Of a stretch of DNA of 64,000 nucleotides, positions 12,036 through 24,063 are shown one piece after another. Position 1 is the first letter of the stretch. Each line of letters begins with the position of its first letter. Under the pieces are notes generated by a model. The model saw only the letters and a list, made by a program, of their open reading frames with translations. It did no database searches and was not told the DNA's origin. Position numbers and translations under genes: made by a program. Origin of the DNA: Gibbula magus (taxonomy: Eukaryota > Mollusca > Gastropoda > Trochida > Trochidae); the NCBI GenBank assembly GCA_936450465.1, contig OW388296.1:38716023-38780022 (forward strand), in the 5' to 3' direction.

Positions 12036-13740
12036 TCATATACATAACTTCTTACTTATACCCCTGGGGAATTTTTTTGACATGTTCACATTCAAGGTCA
12101 AAGGTCAAGGTCATGAGTTCTGAAATCGTTAAAAAAAATCCTTGTAAACACGATAACTTGAAAAATATTTGTGCTATCAGGCTCTCCTTTGGCGTATATC
12201 AACTATGGAGAAAGGCCAAAATTTGAAAAGGTTTTCGCTTACATCCGTCAAAGGTCAAGGTCATAGTGAGATCACAACTTAAGCATGCTTTTGCAAAAAT
12301 GTCTTATTTCAACTATTAACACTTTGAATCATTACATGATTGTGATACACAATGAAAAGTGATCACTGATTGTGTGACCTTGAATTTCAAAGGTCAAGGT
12401 CACGAGATAGGGTCATGGTCACCAGTTCTGAAATCACTAAATAACTTCTTTCCAAGGAGGTATCAACACCTCATATACATAACTTCTTACTTATGCCCCT
12501 GGGGAATTATTTTGACATGTTCATATTCAAGGTCAAAGGTCAAGGTCACAAGTTCTGAAATTGCTAAAACAATCCTTGTAAACACGATAACTTGGAAAAT
12601 ATTTGTGCTATCAGGCTCTTCTTTGGTGTATATCAACTATGAAGAAAGGCCAAGATTTGAAAAGGTTTTCGCTAACATCCGTCAAAGGTCAAGGTCATAG
12701 TGAGGTCACAACTTAAGCATGCTTTTGAAAAAATGTCTTATTTCAACTATTAACACTTTGAATCATTACATGATTGTGATACACAATGAAAAGTGATCAC
12801 TGATTGTGTGACCTTGAATTTTAAAGGTCAAGGTCACGAGATAGGGTCATGGTCACCAGTTCTGAAATCACTATGTAACTTTTTTCCATGAAGGTATCAA
12901 CACCTCATATATATAGCTTCTTTCTTGTACACCTGGGGAATTATTTTGACATGCTCACATTCAAGGTCAAAGGTCAAGGTTCTGAGTTCTGAAATCACTA
13001 CAACAATCCTTGTAAACACGATAACTTCAACAACTTCTGTGCTATCAGGCCCTTACTTGGTATATATCAACTTTGGATAAGACTGAGATTTGAAAAGGTT
13101 TTCGCTAAAATCTGTCCAAGGTCAAGGTCACAGAGAGGTCACAACTTAAGCATGCAGTTGCGGACATGCCTTATTTTAACTATTAACACTTTGAATCATT
13201 ACATGATTGTTATACACAATGAAAAGTGATCATTGACTGTGTGACCTTGAAGATCAAAGGTCAAGGTCACGAGATATGGTCATGGTGACCAGTTCTTAAA
13301 TCTGTAAATAACTTTTTTCCAAGAAGGTATTAACATTTCATATACATAGCTTCTTTCTTATAAATCTGGTGAATGATTTTGACATGTTCACATTCAAGGT
13401 CAAAGGTCAAGGTCATGAGTTCTTAAATCACTATAATAATCCTTGTAGACATGATAACTTCAAACATGTTTGTGCTGTCAGGCTCTTATTTGGTATATAT
13501 CAATTATGGAGAAAGACCAAGATCTGAAAACGTTTACGCTAAAATCTGTCAAAGGTCAAGGTCACAGCAAGGTCACAACTTAAGCATGCTATTGTGAATA
13601 TGCCTTATGTTAACAATGAACACTTTGAGTCATTGCATGATTGTTATACACAATGAAAAGTAATCATTGATGGTGTGACCTTGAAGGTCAAAGGTCAAGG
13701 TCATGAGATATTGGTTAAGGCCATGTTAATCCTTTGATCC
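12036..13740. repeat. Four tandem units (about 434 bp) with AGGTCA clusters
   Basis: Units start near 12036, 12471, 12903 and 13337 with CTCATATACATA(A/G)CTTCTT. Each unit contains several copies of AAGGTCAAAGGTCAAGGTCA, that is, AGGTCA half-sites arranged as DR1 (one-base spacer) and as TCAAGGTCA extended half-sites. These are consensus binding sites for HNF4/RXR/COUP-TF and ERR/SF-1-type nuclear receptors in animals. Open frames here are repeat by-products. Confidence 0.9.
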
Positions 13741-13956
13741 AATTTTGAAATCAGAAATAGGTTTTAAAAACAAGTTTGCGAAAAGTGACCCCGGTGATGA
13801 TTCAACTTGTTAGAATAACTTGAATAATAAACAAAATTTTATCCAAAAAAAATCCCATTTTATTTATGCTGAGGAGAAGGCGGAACAGGGAAAGGCGAGA
13901 CCCAAAGTTTCAGAGCTGCTCCGCTTTTGCGGTGTCCCGCAAACGCTCATCCAGTT

Positions 13957-15187
13957 TGTAATGAACTCGTGTTGATATATTTGATATCAAATATTTGATA
14001 TCAAATTCTCGATATATACTCTGATATTATCATATCATTACAGTACCTCCATAAAAATAAAGTGTTGTAAATATTGTCAAGGATGTATCTAATGTTGCAA
14101 ACATTATTCACTCGTATATTAAAAACAACGCCTTCTTTCCACATGAAATGGACTTGTTTTAACAATATTTCCAGGTTTCAAAATTGTGTCTTAGCTCTGC
14201 ACATCCTTTATGTGTGTTTCACTTTTGTCTGTATACCTGCGAAATGAACTTAATATAACATTTGAAATAATGTTTCATTGAGCTATACCTTACGGATTTT
14301 TAGTTCTGCCCCAGAAAGGAATCCAAGTTGCGTTTCCATCGAAACGGGGAGAACAAATACCGAACTGTGACCAGTGTTACCCCCGATCCAAAAGCTGAGA
14401 CAGGAAATGTCAATCATTTTATGGACCCAAATCAAAGCAGTCCGTGACACTGACAGTAATTGATGTTTCGAAACAACTTGAAATTACGTAACGTTTATTT
14501 TGAAAAATAACAACTATTTATTATCATATATTTATTTCCAAAATGTTGATAAATTATCTAACTATAATCAAATGTCAAAAAATGTCCCGACCAACTTTTT
14601 TTTTTTGTTATTTTTTTTTTAAATACAAAAGACGCAATTTTTTCTTTATACCCAATTAATACAGACTGTCTTACTTATGAAGGCATTAAACATGTAGTTT
14701 TATATTATGCCAACTCATTATACATGTATAGCTATCATTATACCCGAATGTAAACTGTGCAATTCTGTATACCCTTTACAATCAAATGCAAAAAAAGTTC
14801 AACACCCTTCTGGGTCACAAGAATATGTACGATCTAATACTTGACTCACACATTTTGATAAACTAACTGGCTATCATAAATGGGAATAAGTCACTGTTTC
14901 AAAATACACTGATCAGGATTGGGAGTGTTTTAGTTTATACATATACAACTGTGTGTAGCAAGAAAATATTTACTCAAACTAGTTTGTATCTTTGTATCTT
15001 AAACAAATCATACATTACACTGGTATACTGTCACAAAATACATATATATTAATCTTTACCAGGAAGCATATTTCTTAAAAGTGTGGTCTAGCTATTCCTA
15101 TGTTTTTTTAGAACTGAATACTAAATGAATAGACAATTTACAACTTTTCTCTAAAAGTGTTCAATTATTTATGTTGATTCTGCTTGC
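13957..15187. repeat. Arm shared in inverted orientation with 17094-19113
   Basis: Reverse-complement homology to element 2 (for example the ATACATCCTTGACAATATTT block at about 14075 and 18971, and ATGTAGTTTTATATTATGCC at about 14693 and 17590). It shows that elements 1 and 2 are copies of one family in opposite orientation. The right-hand partner carries an extra insertion of about 790 bp. Confidence 0.85.
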
Positions 15188-15429
15188 AATTTGCTTGCAA
15201 AATTCCTGGATCCGTCCCTTACATGCATTATAGAGACTAGTAATGCTGCCTTTAAAATTTGTTAGAAATCTATATATGTAGTATGCTAGTAATGGGAAAA
15301 CTAGTATGTAGCTTTCAAATATGTGTGAGTTGTTGCTGGGAGATGATTGCCAAGGGAGAAGTCATTGTTGAACATTGTGTTTATCGGATCGGGATTATTC
15401 GTTCTTTCCTCTAATTTTCGTAATATTCC

Positions 15430-15743
15430 AGTCAATGCGAAATCGTGTAGAGATGTGATTTGAAACATTGCAATCGTAACTATGCAAGTCGTTTCAGTCT
15501 CGAAATGCTAAAGTCCGTTTTACAAAGCTGACTTTGCTACTCTTCATTTTCCATTTTTCATTTGTTAAACGTAAGTTGTAACATTACAAAATGTGTATAT
15601 TATTTAGATTTAATAATTAAAAATGACATTTTTTGCATGGTTGGACTTGTCTTTTCGAGACTTGTATGGTTGAGAACGAATTGTTACACTTTACAAGTTA
15701 CAAGTCAACATGTCTTCATTTATGGCACAACTCCCCTTCCATA
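15430..15743 (-). repeat. Right TIR of element 1
   Basis: Inverted copy of 11525-11905 lacking about 90 internal bases; ends CCATA immediately before the GAAAAT duplication. Confidence 0.85.
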
Positions 15744-15927
15744 GAAAATAGCATGTCAACCAACAAACGAATGACAGTCTATGAAAATAAACATAAAACC
15801 ATCTTAATATGTTTATCTGGACTGTACATTAGTTCAAATGAAAAATTTACCACAGCAATACGCGTTGTCATCCGCATTACAATGCATGTTTAGAAGTTAG
15901 AATAGTATTAAATGTAGGGGTTATAGT

Positions 15928-16104
15928 TGTTTCATTACTTTGTATGAGAGTTCAGGGCACTAGGACAAACAAGTCTGTTGAAGTTGAACGTATGTATTCA
16001 TGGCGGGCTACATAAACAGGAAGCGACGTCACAATGACGTAATCATAATATGTGTACAAGCAGGTCATGTGATAGATCATGTGATCTAAATTACAATCGT
16101 TACA
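15928..16104 (-). repeat. Gypsy 3' LTR (177 bp)
   Basis: On the minus strand it starts TGTAACGATTG and ends AATGAAACA (TG...CA). The same sequence is found at 43209-43423. It is not a solo LTR: internal Gypsy sequence with a polypurine tract follows at 16105. Confidence 0.92.
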
Positions 16105-16118
16105 TCTTTCCTTTTTTG
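16105..16118 (-). other. Gypsy polypurine tract
   Basis: Minus strand AAAAAAGGAAAGA abuts the first base of the 3' LTR, the expected plus-strand primer of reverse transcription. Confidence 0.7.
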
Positions 16119-16521
16119 AGAAATTAAAGAGTTGAAGTATAAACAATAACTGGAATAATCACTCTGAGAAAACACATGCAATTTAGAGTCCATCAGCTTC
16201 TTCAGATATCTGGATCCGGAATGTTATGGATAAACTTAGAGTTCATATGAATAATTCCGTTGAATGAAATTATAAACTTTTCTTCAGGCACATATTCACT
16301 TATGTTAAATTTCAATTATTCTGAAATATAAAATTAGTCCTTCCCTCCTCTGGAAGATAGTTTCACTACACTGGCACTACACTTGTAGAATACTCCAACT
16401 TTAAAATTAACACATTTACAGTCTTTGAATAAACTCTTGAATTAACATTTTACAAATTACAGTCACTTCACATAATCCCTCAGGTAGTTGGGAGGTCTGG
16501 ATACTCTTCCTGGTTGTTGAC
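16119..16521 (-). pseudogene. Gypsy integrase tail and 3' internal region
   Basis: At 16470-16521 on the minus strand a short frame encodes PGRVSRPPNYLRDYVK then stop, the style of Gypsy integrase C-terminal ends (GRxSRPPxxL). It begins at the GTTGAC duplication where element 2 interrupts the gene. The body of the integrase lies 14 kb away at 30601. Reading across the junction requires one frame change, so the gene is broken. Confidence 0.7.
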
Positions 16522-16880
16522 TATGGAAGGGGATTTGTGCCGAAAATGAAGACATGTTGACTTGTAACTTGTAAAGTGTAACTTGTCGTTCTCAACCATA
16601 CAAGTCTCGAAAAGACGAGTCCAATCATGCAAAACTAACATTTTAATCCTGTCAATCTTAACTTTCTATTCTCAACTTTACAAAGTTGAAATGTAATTCA
16701 AGAAATCGTCAAAGTAAAAAAAGTCAACTTTTCATTTTTAATTATTAAATCTAAATAATATACACATTGTGTAATGTTACAACTTACGTTTGACAAATGA
16801 ACAATGGAAAATGAGGAGTTGCAAAGTCAGCTTTGTAAAACCGACTTCAGCATTTCGAGACTGACACGACTTGCAAAGGG
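16522..16880 (+). repeat. Left TIR of element 2
   Basis: Homologous to 11525-11905 and to the inverse of 30193-30594; shorter at its inner end, where homology stops after a GACTTGCAAAGG-like block. Confidence 0.85.
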
Positions 16881-17093
16881 GGTCCGGTCAGATACGCCAG
16901 ATACGTCATATTGATTAAAGTAATCCAAATATATGACATCGGAGTTTCAGCAAATGTGCTTGTTATATGAGGAAGGCCAATCTACATTTTCACGAGGAGG
17001 AAAGTACTGGTCAAACACAAAAAGGAAAATAAAACATTTGTTGCTCTACATTCTTTCCAGGGTGACCATATAAATGAGTATACAGTTCAAAAT

Positions 17094-19113
17094 GCAAGCA
17101 GAATCAAAATAAATAATTGAACACATTTAGAGAAAAGTTGTGTCTGTTTTGTTGAGTTGTCTATTCATTTGTTCTAAATAACATAGGAATAGCTAGACCA
17201 CACTTTTAAGAAATATGCTTCCTAGTCAAGATTAATATATATGTATTTTGTGATATTATAGTATTGTATGTATGTATGATTTGTTTGGTTGTTTTAGTAT
17301 ACAATATAGTTGGAGTAAATCGTTTCTTGCTAAATGCAGTTTTATATGTATAAGCTAAAACACTCCCAAACCAGATCAGTGTATTTCGAATCAGTGACGT
17401 ATTCCCATTTATGATAGTAAGGTAGTTTATCAAAATGTGTGAGTCAAGTAATAAATCTTAAAAAATTTTGTGACCCAGAAGGATGTTGAATTTATTTTTA
17501 TTTTGCATTTGATTGTAAAAGGGTATACAGTATTGCACAGTTTACACTCGGGTATGATACCTTTACATGTATAAAGAGTTGGCATAATATAAAACTACAT
17601 GTTTAATGCCTTCATAAGTAAGACACCCCTTACATATAAAGAAAACATTGCGTCTTTTGTATTTAAAAAAATGGAGTCATGGGCTCTGGAGCTCATCAGG
17701 ATTTCATTGATTTACTATCTAAAGTTGAATATTTAAGTTATTGTTTACAAGCAAAAGATAGGTTCTTAGATCATGACCACTGTGACCCCATTTGGGGTTA
17801 AGGGGTCACATAATCTACAATTTAGAATCCCCATTGGCCAAAGAGTCTGCACACAACTTTTCAGCTCTCTAGACCTTTTGGAACTGGAGGAGAAGATGAA
17901 AATAAGTTTTTAAGGATGTGACCCCTGTGACCATTCGGGGTCACAGAGTCCCGAAATCTACGATTAAGAATCTCCATTACCCAAGGAGTCTGCACACAAC
18001 TTTTCAGCTCTCTAGACCTTTTGGAACTGGAGAAGAAGATGAAAATAGGTTTTTAAGGATGTGACCCCTGTGACCCCATTTGGGGTCACAGGGTCACATA
18101 ATCTACAATTTAGAATCCCCATTGGCTAAGGAGTCTGCACACAACTTTTCAGCTCTCTAGATCTTTTGGAACTGGAGAAGAAGATGAAAATAAGTTTTTA
18201 AGGATGTGACCCCTGTGACCCCATTTGGGATCATGGGGTCACGAAATCTACAATTTAGAATCCCCATTGGCCAAGGAGTCTGCACATAAAAGTTCAGCTC
18301 TGTGGAGTCATTGGTTCTGGAGAAGAAGTCGAAAAAGCGAAAAGTTTACGGATGGACGGATGGATGGACGGATGGACGGATGGACGGATGGACGGATGGA
18401 AGGACGCCGGACACCATGCCATGCCATAAGCCCATCGGGCCTTTCAGGCCTGATGAGCTAAAAAGTAACACTAAAAAACAGTTGGTCGGGAAATTTTTGT
18501 TAGATAATTTATCGACATTTTAAAAATAAATACATGATGGTAAATATTTGTAACTTTTCAAAATAAACCTTACGTAATTTCAAGTGGTTTCGAAACATAA
18601 ATTACTGTCAGTGTCACGGACTGCTTTGATTTGGGTCCACAAAATGATTGTCATTTTCCTGTCTCAGCTTTTGGATCGACGCACCACTGGTCACAGTTCG
18701 GTATTTGTTTTCCCGGTTTCCATGGAAACACAACTTGGATTCCTTTCTGGGGCAGAACTAAAAATCTGTAAGGTATAGCTCAATGAAACATTATTTTCAA
18801 ATGTTTTCTTAAGTTCATTTCACAGGTATACAGACAAAAGTGAAACAAACATAAAGGATGTGCAGAGCTAAGGAACAATTTTTAAACCTGGAAATATTGT
18901 TAAAAAATTCAATTCGCATGGAAAGAAGGCGTTGTTTTTAATATACGAGCGAATAATATTTGCAACATTAGATACATCCTTGACAATATTTACAACACTT
19001 TCTAAGGATATTTTAATTTTTTGGAGGTACTGTAATGATATAATAATATCAGAGTATATATCGAGAATTTCACCCAAGTGTCTACTGATATCAAACATAT
19101 CAACACGAGTTCA
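17094..19113. repeat. Arm of element 2 shared (inverted) with element 1
   Basis: Reverse complement of 13957-15187, interrupted by the Helitron-like array at 17672-18459. Homology ends sharply at about 19113 beside AACACGAGTTCATTA. Confidence 0.85.
17672..18459 (+). mobile_element. Array-bearing Helitron-like insertion
   Basis: Absent from the homologous arm of element 1, so its limits can be read by comparison: insertion inside an A/T-rich run without visible target duplication. It contains about four units of 140-147 bp, each with the small palindrome GACCCCATTTGGGGTC or a variant, then a GGATGGAC microsatellite (18350-18400). The 3' end has a hairpin, CATCGGGCCT/AGGCCTGATG (18433-18455), followed by AGCTAA. 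A hairpin just before CTRR and no TSD are Helitron hallmarks. The 5' TC end is not seen, so a Helentron/HINE type is an inference. Related units occur at 51.17-51.44 kb. Confidence 0.55.
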
Positions 19114-20229
19114 TTAAAGTTACAAATTAACTGTCATTAACTGATTATATAATAGGATAATGAAGATTTGATTTTAGCGTTATCTATAATGTAGATATCG
19201 CTTGTCGATATCGCTTGATCTCACACAAGCACCATCTACTTAGGGAGCCAGTTTTGGGTGATAAAAGACGATTGTTCATGGAACTTTTGATTCCCCCAAA
19301 ATTCATTTACGTGATTACATTTATGAAAACATATTGGAAACTTTCTGGTTCAGATTTACAGAAAGAACAAATATTTGAATGACTTATTTTAATTTTCAGC
19401 AGCTCTCTTGTGTAGATCGCTCTATTTATAAATATATACTGAACATCTAAAATGTCACACTCTTAGTACAGTTTCTGGACTTTTCAAACACACTAATCCT
19501 TGAAATATGTGTATAAAGAAGCCCATTCTGCAACTTCTAGCCGGATTGTGTTGTGTTTTCCTTGACAACACATTAATTGAATTAACATTTCTTTTCTTTG
19601 AACTTTTTAATTAATAATTTGATATACATTTCTACTACAATGAGTGTGTTACATTAATGACTAACAAACAAAAGTGTTAATAGACACGGCAAAGACGTAT
19701 GTTTAGGGAAGACATATTGTTGTAAAACCTAAATTATCGGAACTATTATCTAAATAAAAATTATCATCGTTTCATATATGAATTAATAAAACACATATTT
19801 GATTTATTCAAAACAATACGCATGTCAATGTATTCATGAATGGCCATTTTAGTGAAATTGTACGTTTTTTAAATTATTTTTATATCCTGTAAATGTTACA
19901 GTCGATTAAATTTTTAAATTCAACAATGCAATTATATTTTTGAAATTACCAGTGATACAATTCTATTTTCAGTTGCATTCTGTATTCATAATTATTTTCA
20001 TATTTTGGCATGTAGAAGTTGAATGTTTATTGTTTAAAGTGTGAAACAACAGATCTAGGCTTATGATTTCCATTTCATTCTTGAATTTAGTAATTTGATT
20101 CTTTATATAGAATTAATGGAATATTAATCATGGACAAATATATTTCTGTCCCACAACAATACACTTTTCACTGCTTCAATTACTAAAAAGTATAGTTTGC
20201 TTGATAAGTAAATGAAAATAGATAAATTA
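19114..20229. other. Element 2 interior, no gene seen
   Basis: AT-rich sequence between the shared arm and the LINE-B 5' end; no ORF of note. Confidence 0.4.
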
Positions 20230-20321
20230 ACCGGGGCGCCTCCATGGACGACAGCTAGGGACTCGGCCCGGCCCACAACTCTATAGGACCACAACTATCA
20301 GGTGCAGAATATTCCAGTTAC

Positions 20322-22882
20322 TTGTATGATTTAAAGATTTTAACATGGAATATTGATGGTTTCCTTTCAAAGCTTGACGATAACGAATTCGTTGACTATA
20401 TAAGAAACTTTGATGTTATCTGCCTAGTGGAAACCTTTCTGAACAAGGACGTATCCATACCTGAGCTCTCATCCTATGTTATGTATATATGTAAGGCACA
20501 TAGGTTAGCTAAGTATGGTAGATTATCAGGTGGGGTTGTAATGTTGGTAAAGCGCACTTTAGCGCCTCACTGCAAACAAGTATTCACTGACATAAACAAC
20601 GTTATTTGCCTCAACATAGAGAATAACATTGTAATTAAGAACAAAAATTTGTATATATTTGGAATGTATGCCCCTCCTGCCAGCTCGAACTTCTATGTTG
20701 CAGTGGACAAATCCAACCCTATCGACAAGCTGGATGAATGGCTCACTCAAAACAGAGAGCCGGACTCAGAAGTTATTGTCTATGGGGACTTGAACGCCAG
20801 AGTGGGTAGTGGTAACAACCCTCCTGAGATATTTGACACTGAACGTCTTGACAACAGTGCTTTCCCGGATGAAGATCCTGTGTTAGTCGGTCAGAGGCAC
20901 TCATGTGACAACATTGTTAATATGTTTGGACGTAAGCTTTTAGATTTATGTTTTGCACACGACCTGTACATGCATAACGGCAGGACACACGGGGATGAGG
21001 TTGGCAATTATACCTATATTTCAAAGCAGGGTTCGAGTGTTATAGACTATTTCATTAGTTCTACTGATGTACACCAAATGTGTGAGGATATGCGTATCGA
21101 TACGCGTGTCGAGTCTAAGCATATGCCAGTGAGTCTGCACCTGAAGTGTAATGTTCAAGTGACATATACAAGTGATAATTGTGAAAATACTCATACACGA
21201 GATGAACCTACATTTAGATATAAGTGGGATGATAGAAAGGCTGATATATATCTACAATCACTGAGTAACCTTTGGAATGATGAAATAAATGAACTTGTTG
21301 AGAGCGATGTTGACCATGCAGTCGATAGATTTACCTCAGTCATTCTTAACGCTGCTGATTGTATGAACAAGCCAATTACCAACAAACCTCACTTTTGTAA
21401 TTCGTTTTATAATCACAAATGTAAAACGGCTAAAAGAGAAGCAAGACGATCGCTAAGAAGATTCAGAAAACATAAATCAAATGAAACAAGGGACATGTAT
21501 TGCAAACTTAGAAATGAGTATAAAAATACATGTAGGCAGTCAAAAGCGATGTTCAAGTTCAAAAACAGAAATAGATTAAATGCAACTTTATCTGATTCCA
21601 AAGCATTTTGGAAAGAGCTACGTGCTATCTCTGGGGGGAGTAAACCACAGCCACATATAGATAAAGATACATGGTTTGAGCACTTTCATACAGTTTTTAA
21701 TAACACAAAATATGGTGAACACGCAACTTTTGAATGTCAAGATGTTAATGACTGTATTGATGATATTGACTCAATTGTCCTTGAATGTGATTTTAGTGAT
21801 TCTGAAATTATATCAGCCTTAGATCATTTAAAAAGAGGAAAATCCCCAGGAAACGACTGTATTGTTGTTTAAATGCTTACCTGCTCTCGAAACACAATAT
21901 TGCCCTTTCTTAGAAATCTTTTTAATGCATTGTTTCATAAAGGCATTTTCCCTGAAAACTGGACTAAAGCAATTATAATTCCAATACATAAAAAGGGTGA
22001 AAGGGATAATCCAGATAATTATAGGGGGATTTCACTTTTAAGCGCACTTAGCAAGCTGTATACACGGATTCTACATACAAGACTTACTAACTGGGCAACT
22101 ATAAAAGATAAAATACCTGAATTTCAAGCTGGTTTTAGAAAAGGTTATTCAACAATTGATCATGTTTTCACCTTAAATGCAATAATTCAGAAATGTTTAT
22201 CTAGAAAGAAGAAAAAACTTTATGTTGCTTTCGTAGATTTCAAAAAAGCTTTTGATTCCGTTTCAAGAAATAAACTTTGGTATTGTCTTGTAAAATCTGG
22301 ATTAAAGGGTAAAATGTTATCTGCATTAAAAAGTATATATGTATCTGTTAAAGCATGTGTAAGATGCAATGAATATAATTATACGAATTATTTCGAATGC
22401 CCTATTGGTCTAAGACAAGGGTGTATTTTAAGCCCGCTTCTTTTTTCATTTTTTATTGGTGAATTATGTACTGACATTGTTGAAAATGGTAAATTTGGGG
22501 TACAACTGTTTCCTGACTTTTTAGAAATATTGCTATTACTGTTTGCCGATGATGTCATCCTTGTATCAGATGTTGTTTCAGGACTACAAAAGCAATTGCA
22601 TATTTTAGAAGCATATTCGGATAAATGGGGTCTTGACGTTAACCTGGATAAAACTAACATTGTTGTTTTTCGAAGGGGTGGTCGATTATCAGCTAAAGAA
22701 AAGTGGTATTATAAAGATTCTGCCATTGAAGTTGTAAACTCATATCGATACCTCGGTATCATATTTTCATCCACATCTAAAATGAATAAATGTATAGATG
22801 ATCTAGCATTGAGAGGCAAAAGAGCATTATTACACATATTGTATAACTTAAGGAGAATCGACATGGTTGATCATAAGATATT
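20322..22882 (+). pseudogene. LINE-B ORF2 5' part: endonuclease and reverse transcriptase
   Basis: Starts at ATG 20322 with YDLKILTWNIDGF, the first strand of an apurinic-endonuclease-like domain. Further motifs: VYGDLNARVG (about residue 150) and SVIDYFISS. The terminal motif reads ESKHMPV where SDH is expected, so the aspartate next to the catalytic histidine appears replaced. An in-frame TAA at 21870-21872 divides the reading frame. Downstream in the same frame come the RT motifs: PIHKKGERDNPDNYRGISLL, FVDFKKAFDSV, GLRQGCILSPLLFSF, and an intact FADD box near 22546. The frame is truncated at 22882 by the Polinton-like insertion and resumes at 28253. Confidence 0.9.
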
Positions 22883-22916
22883 AGTAGTATATAGGGGTCA
22901 TTTTCATACACCTTTT

Positions 22917-22939
22917 GGGTAAGGGTTAAGGGTTAAGGA
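22917..22939 (+). repeat. Telomere-like GGGTTAA repeats near TIR end
   Basis: GGGTAAGGGTTAAGGGTTAAG: three G-rich heptamer units 34 bases from the element end, mirrored in the right TIR (28191-28213). They resemble, but are not, TTAGGG telomeric hexamers. Confidence 0.8.
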
Positions 22940-23150
22940 TAATTAAATAAAATATTAAATAATAATTCATCAAAATATAAATAAAATAAATATAATTAAT
23001 ATATGTATATATTTATAAATATTATTTGATGATCAATATATTATTGATGATGATATTTAAAACTAATGGAAATGAAGTAAACATTATGAAAGGAACTTAA
23101 TCAGTATTTATATGTGATCACAATGTAATAACGTGAATGAAATGTGTGAG

Positions 23151-23360
23151 CTAAACTAGTGATAAAAATAATTCATGCATACAGAATATAACATGTAATC
23201 GAGAAGAAGTACATTTAAACATATACAAGTAAATCATAGGAAAGTCAAATGCAGTTAACCTCAACCTGAAACATTCCACAAGGTAGCAGTAACAAACTAA
23301 CATTGACATTGACATGACATGGCTTTGCACTTGACCCCTCCCTGACCCGAAAGTGACCAT
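23151..23360 (-). CDS. Small hydrophobic ORF within left TIR (doubtful)
   Basis: 69-aa frame directed outward, with hydrophobic stretches (LVCYCYLVECF, FPMIYLYMF). The right TIR carries the same frame as 67 aa (27775-27978). A 6-bp difference keeps both copies open. It may be a real small membrane protein, or the frame may survive simply because the TIRs are young. Unrecognised. Confidence 0.25.
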   Translation of the reverse strand: MVTFGSGRGQVQSHVMSMSMLVCYCYLVECFRLRLTAFDFPMIYLYMFKCTSSRLHVIFCMHELFLSLV

Positions 23361-23544
23361 TGACCAAGAGGGTTTGCTTCAGGCAACACTCCATTGGGAA
23401 AAGTCACGCACTGCAGCCCTCTGACTTGTAGGTGTGTCTTATAAACATTACAAAAAGAGATACCTCACTATGCGAATTATAATACTGTATACCTAATGAT
23501 ACCTATTATTTTCGTATATGAATATGAATTAGTAAATACGCACC

Positions 23545-23554
23545 TATAAAAAGG
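23545..23554 (+). promoter_or_regulatory. Inward TATA box in left TIR
   Basis: TATAAAAAGG (followed by CGCG), a strong consensus TATA element directed into the element, with an identical inverted counterpart in the right TIR (27581-27590). It would start transcripts about 30 bases downstream, near 23575, some 570 bp before the first ORF. Confidence 0.5.
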
Positions 23555-24063
23555 CGCGAACAGCATTGTCCACTTGACTATTCATCTTTCTGGTGTAACA
23601 GAATGATATTTGTGTGTGTTGAAAAAACAAGATTTAATGTGTTTACAATATAAAACTGAACCAAACTCCTCCTTGAATTAGTGACGTATAAGATATACAT
23701 ATAATTATGAAGTGTACTGTCTTTAACTGTTGTTTACATAACTTGTAGCCAGTGAGTGAATACAAAATTACTCCCGCTGTATTTATTTAAAGGTTAAAAG
23801 TTGTATATTGAAGTGATGCTGACTTTGATAAGAAGTATAACTGTAAATGTGTAAGTGTACAGAGTTATAATGGACTTGTCAAGAAGTCTATGTTTTTTAA
23901 TGCCTGTTTACTTTTAAATATGAACAGGTAATCGTGTGCTGTCAAGATGTCTTTCACTGTAAGGTAGTCCTTAATCAAGGATCCAGACGATTTGGTCTCC
24001 ACTAGCTAGGGCCTCGTGATGCAGATACAAGCATTATCCCAAAGCGATTGTTGCCGGTAGATG

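Larger units (their letters stand above)
11525..15743. mobile_element. Non-autonomous TIR element 1 (TAT...ATA ends, 6-bp TSD)
   Basis: Left TIR 11525-11905 and right TIR 15430-15743 (the latter with an internal deletion of about 90 bp) are inverted copies beginning TATGGAAGGGGA. The flanks are GAAAAT on both sides (11519-11524 and 15744-15749). A second, larger copy with the same TIRs sits at 16522-30594. Long TIRs, TAT...ATA termini and a 6-bp TSD resemble what I recall for the IS3EU superfamily; this is inference because no transposase ORF is present. The interior holds a poly-alanine-like GCC patch (about 11964-11995), a four-unit AGGTCA array (12036-13740) and an arm shared with element 2 (13957-15187). 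Confidence 0.85.

Noticed and set aside
12359..12700. 113-aa frame in the AGGTCA array
   Set aside because: Repeat by-product; the frame is not kept in the other three units.
15928..16104. Solo LTR
   Set aside because: It has a polypurine tract and Gypsy integrase tail on its right, and shares a flanking ATAGT duplication with the LTR at 43423, so it is the 3' LTR of one interrupted element.
22940..23070. Replication origin in the AT-rich part of the Polinton-like TIR
   Set aside because: AT-richness alone is not evidence; Polinton replication is expected to be protein-primed at the ends.
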